From NCBI GenBank assembly GCA_038396605.1, contig CP121690.1, forward strand, positions 652,500 to 716,499: 64,000 nt of DNA, written 5' to 3'. Shown in pieces: positions 55,078 to 64,000 of this stretch (position 1 is the first letter of the stretch; the number at the start of each line of letters is the position of its first letter). The translations under genes were made by a program, and so were the position numbers. The notes under the pieces were generated by a model that was given only the letters and a program-made list of their open reading frames with translations, was not told where the DNA came from and ran no database searches. Source of the DNA: Eubacteriales bacterium mix99 (lineage in GTDB: Bacteria > Bacillota > Clostridia > Caldicoprobacterales > DTU083).

Positions 55078-56475
55078 ATGCACGTTCTGACCCGAGACCG
55101 TTCCTATTACAAAAGCCTGATCACCCTGGCCCTGCCGGTGGCAGCCCAGGGCCTGATTGCCTTCCTCTCCTCCTTTGCGGACAACCTGATGGTCAGCTCC
55201 CTGGGGGATGAAGCGGTATCCGGTGTTTACTTTGCCAGCCAGATCAACACCTTTGTACAGATGTTCACCAGCGGCATCAGCGGAGTCATCCTGATTCTCT
55301 CCGCCCAATACTGGGGGAAGAAAGATGTCGCCAACATCAAAAGCATTATCGCCATCGGAGTACGCCTCTCCCTTATCGTCGGCGCAGTCGTATCTCTGGT
55401 CTGTCTGCTGTTCCCCGGCACGGTGATCGCTATTTTTACCTCCGAGCCGGGAGTCGCCCGGGAAGGCATCGTATACCTGCGGACCGTTGCCCTGTCCTAT
55501 CTTTTCTTCTGTGTTACCCAGGCGCTGCTCAGCGCCATGCGTTCAGTGGAAACCACCTCCATCGGCATGACGATTTCCCTCCTCTCCCTGACAGTGGATG
55601 TTTCCCTGAACGGCGTGTTTATCTACGGCCTTGGATGGGGCGTATTCGGCGCAGCACTGTCCACGTTGATCGGGCGTGTCATCGAAGCGGCTGGGATTAT
55701 TGTCTATGTTTTTGTATTTGATAAAAAGCTCAAACTTCAGCTTTCTGATATGCGACGGTTTGACCGGACGCTTCTGCATGACTTTTTCCATTACGGACTG
55801 CCCCTCATCGCAGGCGAACTGGTATGGAGCGTAAATCTGATGGGAAATTCCATTATCTTCGGACATTTCTTTGACGCTTCCATTGCCACGGCGGTATCCG
55901 TCGCCAATACCATGGGCACACTGGCTCACATCACCATCTCCGGTTTGTCTTCCGCGGTCGGCATCCTTACCGGCAAAACGGTGGGAGCCGGAGAATACGA
56001 TCGCATGAAGGAATATGCCCGGACCACCCAGGTGATTTTCCTGTTTGTCGGCCTGCTCTCGGGAGCGTTGGTGGCAGGGCTCAGCAAACCTTTTATCCAT
56101 CTTTATTCCGGTGTATTCGGCGGCGGCATCAGCACGGCAGCTGCGCGGGAAGCCGCTCTTCTGATCCGTGTTTTGGCTGTTACCACCATTGGCGGAGCCT
56201 ATCAGGGTCCCTGCCTCTTTGGCCTGGTAAAATGCGGCGGAGACATTTCCTTTGTCTTTAAAAATGATACCATCTTCGTATTTGGCGTGGTGCTGCCCTC
56301 GGCGCTGATTGCTGCATCCCTTGGCGCCCCGGCCTGGGTGGTCTTTGCCTGTCTGAAATCCGATCAGATTTTAAAATGCTTTGTTGCCGTGGTCAAGGTC
56401 AACCGGTTCAACTGGATGAAAAACCTGACACACCCTGGTACAGGAGAGCCAGCCGAACAGCCCGGCATTGAATGA
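55078..56475 (+). CDS. MATE-family multidrug/Na+ exporter
   Basis: 465 residues with ~12 predicted membrane helices. It begins RSYYKSLITLALPVAAQGLIAFLSSFADNLMVSSLGDEAVSGVYFASQ, the typical MATE opening. The second half-repeat starts near DFFHYGLPLIAGELVWSVNLMGNSIIFG. Inner membrane; exports cationic compounds with Na+ or H+ exchange. I choose ATG 55078 (AAAGGAAG at 55060-55067) over TTG codons just upstream. It lies 19 bp after jetC, possibly in the same transcript, an unusual companion for Wadjet. Confidence 0.9.
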   Translation: MHVLTRDRSYYKSLITLALPVAAQGLIAFLSSFADNLMVSSLGDEAVSGVYFASQINTFVQMFTSGISGVILILSAQYWGKKDVANIKSIIAIGVRLSLIVGAVVSLVCLLFPGTVIAIFTSEPGVAREGIVYLRTVALSYLFFCVTQALLSAMRSVETTSIGMTISLLSLTVDVSLNGVFIYGLGWGVFGAALSTLIGRVIEAAGIIVYVFVFDKKLKLQLSDMRRFDRTLLHDFFHYGLPLIAGELVWSVNLMGNSIIFGHFFDASIATAVSVANTMGTLAHITISGLSSAVGILTGKTVGAGEYDRMKEYARTTQVIFLFVGLLSGALVAGLSKPFIHLYSGVFGGGISTAAAREAALLIRVLAVTTIGGAYQGPCLFGLVKCGGDISFVFKNDTIFVFGVVLPSALIAASLGAPAWVVFACLKSDQILKCFVAVVKVNRFNWMKNLTHPGTGEPAEQPGIE

Positions 56476-56587
56476 TCCAGTACAGAGCCAAGGGCCGACC
56501 TGGTTATGATATATATTGACCTCATACGGAAAGAGTGACGCAGGGAGTCCACATGGTAAACATGAGCCTGCAGAAAGGAGAAAAAGT

Positions 56588-57277
56588 ATGGTTTCCCGGC
56601 TGAAAAAAGGTGCCCTGTTTGCCGGCATGTCCGGTGCAGAAATACAGGGGTGCATGAAGTGCAGCAAATCCATCTGTACTGCCTATGAAAAAGGAGAATT
56701 CATCTTCCGGCAGGGAGAAATTCCAGAAAAGCTGTTTGTCCTTCTGGAGGGAACTGTTCTGGTAGGCAATGACTCCAGCGACGGGCAGCGCAGTGTTGTG
56801 GCAACATTTGATCAGCCGGGGGAGCTTTTTGGGGAAGTCTATCTGTTTCGGCACCAACAGGGCCCAAAGCAGACGGGATACGATCATTATGCCCGGGCAG
56901 CCACGGCCGCAACCGTTCTGCATCTGCCCGGAGACTTTTTGTATCATACCTGCGGGGAAAACTGCCGTTATCACAGCAAGCTGATTTCCAATATGCTTTC
57001 CATACTGGCACAAAAGGCCTACTACCTGAATCAAAGACTGCAGATACTGTCCTGCACCACCCTGCGCCGGAAAATTGCAAAAACCCTGCTTCTGTATTCT
57101 TCTTCCGACGGCAACGTGACTCTGCCCATGAACCGGGAAGAACTAGCGGATTTCCTGAACGCCGCCCGCCCATCCGTATCCCGGGAGCTTATGAAAATGC
57201 AGGCAGACGGACTCATTGCCATCCATCGAAACGATATCTTCATTCCGGATATGGGAAAGCTGCAGCATATTTTATAG
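56588..57277 (+). CDS. Crp/Fnr-family regulator (HcpR-like by context)
   Basis: 229 residues from the ATG at 56588 (AGAAAGGAG). The cyclic-nucleotide-like sensor barrel covers ~20-120, the dimer helix ~130-150, and the winged HTH ~165-215 (MNREELADFLNAARPSVSRELMKMQADGLI). An N-terminal CMKCSKSIC and a later CGENC give five cysteines that could bind a cluster or heme-related ligand. Directly upstream of hcp, with an 18-bp perfect palindrome between them, so it probably controls hcp in response to NO or nitrite, as HcpR proteins do. Confidence 0.88.
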   Translation: MVSRLKKGALFAGMSGAEIQGCMKCSKSICTAYEKGEFIFRQGEIPEKLFVLLEGTVLVGNDSSDGQRSVVATFDQPGELFGEVYLFRHQQGPKQTGYDHYARAATAATVLHLPGDFLYHTCGENCRYHSKLISNMLSILAQKAYYLNQRLQILSCTTLRRKIAKTLLLYSSSDGNVTLPMNREELADFLNAARPSVSRELMKMQADGLIAIHRNDIFIPDMGKLQHIL

Positions 57278-57333
57278 CAATGATCACAAAAAGTCCTTCC
57301 GGAGGCCGCAGAGTTGTTATAAGAGCATTCATC

Positions 57334-57351
57334 CCGTAACATATGTTACGG
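57334..57351 (+). promoter_or_regulatory. 18-bp perfect palindrome, candidate Crp/Fnr operator for hcp
   Basis: CCGTAACATATGTTACGG, i.e. GTAAC-N4-GTTAC arms as expected for a Crp/Fnr-class (HcpR-like) site, ~100 bp before the hcp start. A further stem (TTGTTCC-5 nt-GGAACAA, 57382-57400) lies in the probable leader. Confidence 0.68.
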
Positions 57352-57447
57352 AACCTTTTTGCTGCGCATGATAGTCTTAAGTTGTTCCAATAAGGAACAA
57401 ACAGAAGAAAGAAAAAGACAATCATGAATCCAGAAAGGAGATATTTC

Positions 57448-59097
57448 ATGCAAAATAAAATGTTTTGCTTTCAATGTCAGGAAACTGCCGGTTGTACCGG
57501 ATGCACACAGGCCGGAGTTTGCGGAAAGAAACCGGAAGTTGCCGCCATGCAGGATCTGCTGATGTATGTGACCAAAGGCCTTTCCGCCGTGACCACACAG
57601 CTGCGTGCAGAAGCAAAGGAAATTCCTACCGAAGTCAACCATATGATCACCCGGAATCTTTTTACCACCATAACAAACGTGAATTTTGACAAGGATGCCA
57701 TTACTGCCCGTATCCAGGAAACACTGGACAAAAAGCAGGAGCTGCAGGCGCAAGTGCAGAATAAAAAAGCACTGCCCGATGCCGCACTCTGGTCATCCGA
57801 TGATCCGGCAGAGTTTCAGGTGAAAGCGGTTGAAGTTGGTGTGCTCTCCACCAAAGACGAAGACATCCGCAGCCTGCGGGAATTGATCATATATGGCCTG
57901 AAGGGCCTTTCCGCCTATACGAGCCATGCAAATGTTCTGCTGCAGGATGACGAAAAAGTGGATGCCTTCCTTCAGCGCACACTGGCTGCGACACTGGACG
58001 ATTCCCGGAACGCAGACGACCTGGTCGCCCTGGCACTGGAAACCGGGGAATACGGTCTGAAGGGCATGGCACTGCTGGACAAGGCCAACACCACTGCCTA
58101 TGGCAATCCGGAAATGACAAAAGTCAATATCGGTGTGGATACCCGCCCCGGCATTCTGATTTCCGGTCATGACCTGCGGGATCTGGAGATGCTGCTGGAG
58201 CAAACCCAGGGCACAGGCGTAGATGTTTACACCCATTCCGAAATGCTGCCGGCCAATTCCTATCCGGCTTTCAAAAAATACCCCAATTTCATCGGCAATT
58301 ACGGCAATGCATGGTGGAAACAGAAAGAGGAATTCGAACGGTTCCACGGTCCGATCCTGATGACCACCAACTGTCTCGTGCCTCCAAAGGGCAGCTACAG
58401 GGACCGTCTTTATACCACAGGCGAAGTCAGGCATCCCGGCTGCAAGCATATCCCCGGCGACATCGGTGAGAAAAAGGACTTTTCTGAACTCATCGAACAG
58501 GCAAAACACTGTGCTCCCCCGGAAGAAATCGAACACGGAGAAATCATCGGCGGTTTTGCCCACAACCAGGTATTGGCCCTGGCAGATGACATTGTGGGTG
58601 CCGTGAAATCCGGAGCCATAAAAAAGTTCGTGGTCATGGCCGGCTGTGATGGCCGTGCAAAGGCCAGAGATTACTATACGGAGTTTGCCAAAAAGCTGCC
58701 AGGGGACACCGTTATCCTGACAGCAGGCTGTGCCAAATACCGTTACAACAAACTGAACCTGGGAGATATCGGCGGAATTCCCCGCGTGCTGGATGCCGGT
58801 CAGTGCAACGACTCGTACTCCCTGGCAGTGATTGCGCTGAAACTCCAGGAAGCTTTCGGGCTGGACGACATCAATGACCTGCCCATCGTTTACAATATCG
58901 CCTGGTATGAGCAGAAAGCAGTTCTGGTCCTGCTGGCACTATTGTCCCTGGGGATCAAAAACATTCACCTTGGCCCCACGCTTCCGGCCTTTCTTTCCCC
59001 CAATGTGGCAAAGGTTCTTGTTCAAAACTTCGGGATCTCCGGAATCGGTACCGTGGAAGACGATGCGGGCATCTTTATGTTTTCCAGAGAAACGTGA
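57448..59097 (+). CDS. hcp: Hybrid cluster protein / hydroxylamine reductase
   Basis: 549 residues from the ATG at 57448 (AAAGGAG). The N-terminal [19 protein letters not shown] has the CX2CX8CX5C 4Fe-4S pattern plus an extra Cys. Hybrid-cluster ligands are seen in [38 protein letters not shown], and [10 protein letters not shown]. Cytosolic enzyme that reduces NO to N2O or hydroxylamine to ammonia, protecting anaerobes from nitrosative stress. The class with this spacing is usual in strict anaerobes. The 3' end overlaps the convergent DUF4127 gene by 76 bp. Confidence 0.95.
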   Translation: MQNKMFCFQCQETAGCTGCTQAGVCGKKPEVAAMQDLLMYVTKGLSAVTTQLRAEAKEIPTEVNHMITRNLFTTITNVNFDKDAITARIQETLDKKQELQAQVQNKKALPDAALWSSDDPAEFQVKAVEVGVLSTKDEDIRSLRELIIYGLKGLSAYTSHANVLLQDDEKVDAFLQRTLAATLDDSRNADDLVALALETGEYGLKGMALLDKANTTAYGNPEMTKVNIGVDTRPGILISGHDLRDLEMLLEQTQGTGVDVYTHSEMLPANSYPAFKKYPNFIGNYGNAWWKQKEEFERFHGPILMTTNCLVPPKGSYRDRLYTTGEVRHPGCKHIPGDIGEKKDFSELIEQAKHCAPPEEIEHGEIIGGFAHNQVLALADDIVGAVKSGAIKKFVVMAGCDGRAKARDYYTEFAKKLPGDTVILTAGCAKYRYNKLNLGDIGGIPRVLDAGQCNDSYSLAVIALKLQEAFGLDDINDLPIVYNIAWYEQKAVLVLLALLSLGIKNIHLGPTLPAFLSPNVAKVLVQNFGISGIGTVEDDAGIFMFSRET

Positions 59098-60617
59098 AGA
59101 TTGATAAAGTTTGCACCGTCCCAGTCAAAGGACAAGTGATCCAGAACGATATCGGCGCCCTTATACTTTCCTCCAAATTTCAGATGAATCAGCCCATCCA
59201 GATGTTCCCTGAAATAGCTGCAGGTTGCCTCCCGGTTCTCTCCCAATGCAAATGGATCGAGCTTCCCTTTTGTCTCTTTCAAAAAGGACCGGAGAACGTT
59301 GGACTGGTAAAGCCAGTCACAGACAATGCTGCGCAGCTTGAATTCCTCTGACAGGCGGAATTGTCTTAAGCTCTTTTGGAAGCGGTGATAATAGCTTGCC
59401 AGAACCGTCTGGGCCAGAACCACGCCGATGGTATTCTGCGAAGTATTCCAGCCGCCGACTGCCTGTACCTGGTCCAATACCCCGGAGATTGCAGCATAAT
59501 CCATAAATTCATTCTCGCAGCCGTTGCTTACCGAAACCTCCGCAAGGCCAACGGCTTTTCGGTAATTGTCCACATAGTACCCGATATATCGCAGGAATTC
59601 ATGCATGTTGATATGGCTGGAGAATGTCAGGTCCTTGGTCCCCTGATTGGAAGATTCAATCATGTATTTCCCCGGAGAATTAATCGCCAGCATACAGTCG
59701 GAACGGTCCGGATTATCTTCCAGTATGCCACCGACGGAAGTGATCTGCGATTTTATGCTTTCATTCAGGGGACGATCTTCATAAAGCGGCACAATCGCCG
59801 GCCCCAGCGTGGAAGAATAATGAACATAGACACGGGGCATATAGTGATGAATCAGGTTCAGAACCCGGGCAAAAATCACACAGCCGACCTCATCAGCACC
59901 CGGATAAACGAATACCCGGTTCATCAGCCTTTCTTCCCGAACTTTTTTGGCAATGGCGGACTGATCCATGGCTGCATACCCATATTCCGCCGTATCATCC
60001 TTGGGTATGGTGAGAAGATCGAAGATCCCTTCCCCTACAAGATCAACACAATAAAGGTTGACAAAACGGTCCACTTTCCGGCGCGCCAGAAAGTCCTCCA
60101 GATATTCTGACGGGATCCGGGCAGTCTGCTTTGGCAGCCCGGCCTTTTCTTCATCGCTGGCATGACCGCGATCGATTTTGTCCTTCAGGTAGGCATAACG
60201 CCAGATCAGTTTGCCGTAATTCTCCCAATAATCCGGATCTTCGTGGGAATCATTGGAGGCCGCCACCCTGGCCACAAGGTTAAATGCATGGATCCGAAGG
60301 GCTGGATTCTGTTTCTTCAGCTTTCTGAAGTTGTCCAGCGTCTTTTCACATTCCTCACGGCTGCGGTGATGAATCCGTGAATTGATAATGTTGCCATAAA
60401 CCAGAGTATCCACGGAAAGTATGGCATACTCACAATCCGGCGCATTTTGAAAGATCCATTGCCAGATCCGCTTATAGTCCGCCGGAATTTTCATCTCCCC
60501 CATATATTCACGCGGCGGGACCAGCAGCTCCACCCCATCGGCCATCCGGGCAAAACTTTGCGGGAAGATATAGTTGCATGCCCTTTCATCCAGGGGGACA
60601 TAAATTATCTTTGCCAT
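59022..60617 (-). CDS. DUF4127 family protein
   Basis: 531 residues from the ATG at 60617 (AAAGGAATTG in front). Family landmarks: [50 protein letters not shown], and [13 protein letters not shown], plus [10 protein letters not shown]. The enzyme activity is unknown; some DUF4127 genes occur in carbohydrate clusters. No signal peptide. Its C-terminal ~25 codons are antisense to hcp, which may limit simultaneous expression. Confidence 0.88.
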   Translation of the reverse strand: MAKIIYVPLDERACNYIFPQSFARMADGVELLVPPREYMGEMKIPADYKRIWQWIFQNAPDCEYAILSVDTLVYGNIINSRIHHRSREECEKTLDNFRKLKKQNPALRIHAFNLVARVAASNDSHEDPDYWENYGKLIWRYAYLKDKIDRGHASDEEKAGLPKQTARIPSEYLEDFLARRKVDRFVNLYCVDLVGEGIFDLLTIPKDDTAEYGYAAMDQSAIAKKVREERLMNRVFVYPGADEVGCVIFARVLNLIHHYMPRVYVHYSSTLGPAIVPLYEDRPLNESIKSQITSVGGILEDNPDRSDCMLAINSPGKYMIESSNQGTKDLTFSSHINMHEFLRYIGYYVDNYRKAVGLAEVSVSNGCENEFMDYAAISGVLDQVQAVGGWNTSQNTIGVVLAQTVLASYYHRFQKSLRQFRLSEEFKLRSIVCDWLYQSNVLRSFLKETKGKLDPFALGENREATCSYFREHLDGLIHLKFGGKYKGADIVLDHLSFDWDGANFINLHVSLENIKMPASSSTVPIPEIPKF

Positions 60618-60990
60618 TAGTATCAATTCCTTTCCTGAAATTTCAATGCTCCTCGAAAATAGTATACCATGGATGAACGATTTGAAAAGTCATTTATTCC
60701 AATTGAACTTATCCACACCAAAATCCTTGTATCAAAATAGGACAGAATGGCAATTCTGCAATCTGTGTTCTCAAAACACAAAACCAACTTATATATCAGG
60801 AAGAACAAAGAACTGATTACCATGATCGCGGATTTATACAACGGCGCAATATCGGAATCAACATCAGCAATAATTCATATAATCAAGTAAAGCGCCCTAC
60901 GTCTTAATTATGCAGAGCGCTTTGCCATATTTTTTCCTTTGTTTTTTGCATCTGCCACCCGGTGCCGCAGTCCATCGATCGGTACTTTAT

Positions 60991-62688
60991 TTATTTAAAG
61001 TTATACTCTGTAACGATCTTTTTCCTTTCCGTAACCTGGTCCATATAATATTCATAGCAGCAAATTCCCAGGAACGAGCCGGAAATGTTCACGACATTGT
61101 CATATCCCATGTTTTGCAGTGCCATAACCGCATTGTAGCTTCTCTGGCTGGAACGGCAGTGCAGATAAACCGTCCGGTCCTTTGGAATTTCATCCACCCG
61201 GTCTCTCAGTTCACTCAGCGGTATATTCACTGCATTCACCAGATGCCCCTGATTGAATTCATTCTTCTCCCGGACATCCACGATAAATGCACCGCTTTCC
61301 ACCAGATCCCGGACCTTGCTGACCGGAACCTGACGGAATCTTCCATACAAAAGATTGAGTGACACCAGTGCCGCATGATTTACAGCGTCCCTGGCTGTGC
61401 CAAACATAGGCGAATAGCAGAGTTCCAGTTCCTTCAGATCCTCCAGTGTTCCACCCATTGAGATCAAAGTGGCAATGACATCAATCCTTTTATCGGCATC
61501 CCCTTTCCCGATTGCCTGTGCGCCGAGAATCTTTCCTGTCGGATACCCATACAGAAGCTTAAAGTGCAATGGACTGCTGTCAGGCATCAGGCCAACCTTA
61601 TCCGGCGGAATGGTATAGGAAAAGTCATAGGGAATACCTGCGGCTTTCGCACTCTTCTCATTCAGGCCCGTCGCTGCGGCATTCAAATCAAACAGCCTGA
61701 CGACGGAAGATCCGATTACACCCTTGTGATTATGTGGAATACCATACATGTGGTCGGCTGCTGCCCGTGCCTGTCTCTGCGCAGGGCCTGCAAGGGGAAG
61801 ACGGGCAGGCTGCCGGGTCAATTGATTGTAAACCTCTATGGCATCTCCCACAGCATAAATATCCGGATCGCTGGTCAGATAATTATGATTCACCCGGATG
61901 CCTCCGGCTGACCCGATCTCAAGCCCGGCATCCCTGGCCAGTCCGATCTCCGGACGAACACCGATTGCCAGCACCACAGCCTGCGCGGTGACTTCGCGGC
62001 CGGACTGCAATTCTATGGCATCTTCCCTGATTTTACGGACTCCATCCCCCAGGATCAGGTTGACCCCATGATCCAGCATTTCCTTGTGAAGTATCTGGGC
62101 CATATCGTAATCAAAGGGCGTCAGAATCTGATCGAGAGCCTCCACAAGACTGACCTGTTTTCCGGAAAGAATCAGATTTTCCGTCACTTCCACACCGATA
62201 AAGCCGCCACCGACAACTGCCACGTTGTTAACATCATTGGCGGTAAGATAATCGTCCAGCTTCCGGATATCCACAACATTCCGGATGGTAAAAACATTCG
62301 GACCTTCAGCGCCTTCCATACTTTTCGGACGGATGGGGGCTGCACCCGGCGAAAGGACAAGCTTATCATAGGATTCCTTATATTCCTCATTCGTTTCCAG
62401 GTTTCGGACCACGATTGTCTTGTCCTTCCGGATAATCCTGGTCACCTCACAGTTTACTCTCGCTTCAATGCGATACTGCTTCCGGAACTGGTCCGGGCTC
62501 ATCAGGACAAGTGCGCTGCTTACCTGTACCGTTCTGCTTAAATAATAGGGCAGTGCACAATTGGAGAAGGAAACGTGAGGCCCTTTTTCAAACATAATGA
62601 TTTCAGCCTGTTCATCCAGTCTGCGCGCTCTTGCGGCAACGGAAGCCCCTCCGGCCACCCCGCCTACAATCAATATTCTTTTACCCAT
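60991..62688 (-). CDS. FAD-dependent CoA-disulfide reductase with C-terminal rhodanese domain
   Basis: 565 residues. The FAD-binding GGVAGGASVAARARRL opens the protein; the active Cys is in VSFSNCALPYY (Cys43 region). The NAD(P)H motif is VAVVGGGFIGVEVTENL. A dimer domain follows, and then a rhodanese domain with VYLHCRSSQRSYNA (persulfide-carrying Cys). Such fusions reduce CoA-disulfide, CoA-persulfide or sulfane sulfur in the cytosol. The YeeE/YedE gene 43 bp upstream on the same strand suggests that imported thiosulfate or sulfane sulfur is its feed. Confidence 0.93.
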   Translation of the reverse strand: MGKRILIVGGVAGGASVAARARRLDEQAEIIMFEKGPHVSFSNCALPYYLSRTVQVSSALVLMSPDQFRKQYRIEARVNCEVTRIIRKDKTIVVRNLETNEEYKESYDKLVLSPGAAPIRPKSMEGAEGPNVFTIRNVVDIRKLDDYLTANDVNNVAVVGGGFIGVEVTENLILSGKQVSLVEALDQILTPFDYDMAQILHKEMLDHGVNLILGDGVRKIREDAIELQSGREVTAQAVVLAIGVRPEIGLARDAGLEIGSAGGIRVNHNYLTSDPDIYAVGDAIEVYNQLTRQPARLPLAGPAQRQARAAADHMYGIPHNHKGVIGSSVVRLFDLNAAATGLNEKSAKAAGIPYDFSYTIPPDKVGLMPDSSPLHFKLLYGYPTGKILGAQAIGKGDADKRIDVIATLISMGGTLEDLKELELCYSPMFGTARDAVNHAALVSLNLLYGRFRQVPVSKVRDLVESGAFIVDVREKNEFNQGHLVNAVNIPLSELRDRVDEIPKDRTVYLHCRSSQRSYNAVMALQNMGYDNVVNISGSFLGICCYEYYMDQVTERKKIVTEYNFK

Positions 62689-62731
62689 ATATTACAGCTC
62701 CTCTTTTCATATCTTCTATCAGGAAATCTGC

Positions 62732-63997
62732 CTAATCCCCTGAAACTTTTTTGGCAAACACGTTGCCTGCAATTCCGCCCAGGACCAGGAAAATAAGAAA
62801 TATCCAGCCCGAGAGGGAAAAGTTCGCAATCGGGGTATAGAGAGCACCCACGTTGCAGCCATTCGAAAACCGTGTGCCGACGCCCATGGCAAGTCCTCCC
62901 AGGGCATAGACCAATACTTCTCGGAACGAAAGATGCAATCCCTCACGGAACGATTTTGTAAAGCTGCCTGCTGTCAGCAGGTAAATGGCAGTGCCAAGAA
63001 TAATGCCAAAATTCTGCACGGAACCCCCGTGCTGGAAAAAAGGCTGGAGATAAGCACCCGGTTCCATTTTAGCAAAGTCTGCCACGGACTGCGGTGAAAC
63101 CCCAAAAGCCATCAACAATTTTCCGAACCAGATCCCGTATGGCGTGGAGGCCCCCCAGCCGGCCTTTGTGATTCCCATCAGAATGGCAAACAAAACGCTG
63201 AGGGCAATGGCTCCTTCCTTCAACGTCCAGGGCTTCACAAAAAGGCGCTGATAGGTCTGCTCACTGAACAGTTTGTAGTCTTTACTGTCGGATTCCTCCG
63301 GCTTATCCTGCATGATTTCCGTATCACAGCCGGTAAAGGTGTGATTTGCCTTACGCTTTTTTTCATAAAGATAAGAAACTGCAATCACGATCCCGCAAAG
63401 CAGGGCGGTCAGGAGTATCGCACCCAAATATCCATTCAGACCGTCCCATGAAAACAAATCCGGGAAGAAGACGCCGCCTTTTTTCAATTTTTCTCCGACC
63501 GGTGTGGATACCCAGGAATCTTTTACCCAGGATGCGGTATTTTGAACCGGAAATCCCAGATAAACTCCCATGCCAAAGAACAACAGTGTTATAAGCGCCC
63601 GCGGAAATCCCGTCACCAGGTCCGTGAGTACACCAGAAGCACAGCAGGAGGAAAGTGCCATCCCAAAGCCGAACAGTACCCCACCGAGCATCAGTCCAAA
63701 ATTGACCGGATTAACCCACAGATCATACGCAGTGGGATCCGAATTCATTAGAAATGCAGCACTCAACACGCTGCTGACAAGAAACATAAACATCATCGTT
63801 CTCATCAGTTTGGTCGATCCGGTACGGTACGCGCGGTTGACACTTCCCGCAAATCCTGTGTAAGCCCTTGTCAGCGCGTATCCAAGTCCCATGCCAACCA
63901 CCAGCCGGAACAGGATACCGGACTTTAAAAAATTCTTTCCAAGTGCCAGAGCTGCCACAAAAACAGCAACTCCAAAAATTCGTTCTTTCTTTTCCAT
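62732..63997 (-). CDS. YeeE/YedE family sulfur (thiosulfate-type) transporter
   Basis: 421 residues, at least nine membrane helices. Conserved Cys-containing motifs are in GFGMALSSCCASGVLTDLVTG and MGVGTRFSNGCNVGALYTPIAN, which line the thiosulfate path in YeeE proteins. A cytoplasmic loop (~210-250) is polar. The start ATG is three bases from the window edge, so an upstream extension cannot be excluded. Probably co-transcribed with the CoA-disulfide reductase/rhodanese gene. Confidence 0.9.
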   Translation of the reverse strand: MEKKERIFGVAVFVAALALGKNFLKSGILFRLVVGMGLGYALTRAYTGFAGSVNRAYRTGSTKLMRTMMFMFLVSSVLSAAFLMNSDPTAYDLWVNPVNFGLMLGGVLFGFGMALSSCCASGVLTDLVTGFPRALITLLFFGMGVYLGFPVQNTASWVKDSWVSTPVGEKLKKGGVFFPDLFSWDGLNGYLGAILLTALLCGIVIAVSYLYEKKRKANHTFTGCDTEIMQDKPEESDSKDYKLFSEQTYQRLFVKPWTLKEGAIALSVLFAILMGITKAGWGASTPYGIWFGKLLMAFGVSPQSVADFAKMEPGAYLQPFFQHGGSVQNFGIILGTAIYLLTAGSFTKSFREGLHLSFREVLVYALGGLAMGVGTRFSNGCNVGALYTPIANFSLSGWIFLIFLVLGGIAGNVFAKKVSGD

Positions 63998-64000
63998 TTT

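Noticed and set aside
60623-60841. Small minus-strand frame upstream of the DUF4127 gene
   Set aside because: No ribosome site and no similarity; it lies in the AT-rich promoter region.
1-64000. rRNA or tRNA genes, prophage structural genes
   Set aside because: No recognisable tRNA/rRNA segments or phage head/tail genes were seen; all mobile genes fit IS or conjugative-element families.

Overview
The window looks like a chromosomal segment of an anaerobic, probably gut-type member of the Clostridia (Lachnospiraceae/Oscillospiraceae-like). The basis is [FeFe]-hydrogenase maturases, a hybrid-cluster protein, strong AGGAGG ribosome sites, TTG/GTG starts and a SpoIID-domain gene. The two flanks are moderately GC-rich and densely coded. 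The middle (about 17.6-47.2 kb) is mixed in composition, AT-rich in places, full of insertion sequences and broken genes. No rRNA, tRNA or CRISPR array was recognised.

Left flank, 1-17.4 kb. First comes a minus-strand operon: a TM1266-type regulator, hydG, hydE and hydF (cut by the window edge), behind a promoter, a structured leader and an attenuator-like terminator. Then an endonuclease/exonuclease/phosphatase-fold enzyme, a LysR regulator, a cupin, and a large glycan-lyase-like protein followed by a carbohydrate ABC locus in which only the last permease is intact. The second permease, the binding protein and a sensor survive as fused fragments. Next is tetR-coaB-coaX, divergent from a two-gene chromate-transporter-type pair. 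The stretch ends with a HAD phosphatase, an XRE/DUF2975 pair, a DUF5131/cupin pair and a DUF2935 protein.

Middle, 17.6-47.2 kb. This is a decayed Tn1549/Tn916-like conjugative element: relaxase remnant, KTR-type zinc protein, sigma factor, HTH protein, small accessory protein and serine-recombinase tail. It has been invaded by at least seven insertion sequences: IS66, IS91-like (plus two detached tails), an unclassified DDE element, an IS1634-like element, IS21 interrupted by an IS4-like element, a DUF6788-associated IS, and two inverted ISLre2 copies. Cargo includes a catalytically odd aminoglycoside-phosphotransferase-like gene fused to an IS91 transposase tail, a secreted amidase-domain protein, a lipoprotein and a SpoIID-domain protein. 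The SpoIID gene is the most striking locus: an IS1634-like element sits between two 1,018-bp direct copies of its middle part.

Right flank, 47.2-64 kb. A complete Wadjet (JetD-A-B-C) plasmid-defence operon with overlapping genes follows the recombinase remnant, and a MATE exporter lies 19 bp after jetC. Then come a Crp/Fnr regulator with hcp, a DUF4127 protein convergent with and overlapping hcp, a CoA-disulfide-reductase/rhodanese fusion, and a YeeE/YedE sulfur transporter. Together these suggest nitrosative/redox stress handling and sulfane-sulfur metabolism. I found no clearly unprecedented system. The best leads are the long-duplication IS event, the hydrogenase leader RNA, the relaxase-proximal iteron/hairpin cluster, and the promoter/operator arrangement of the Wadjet operon.
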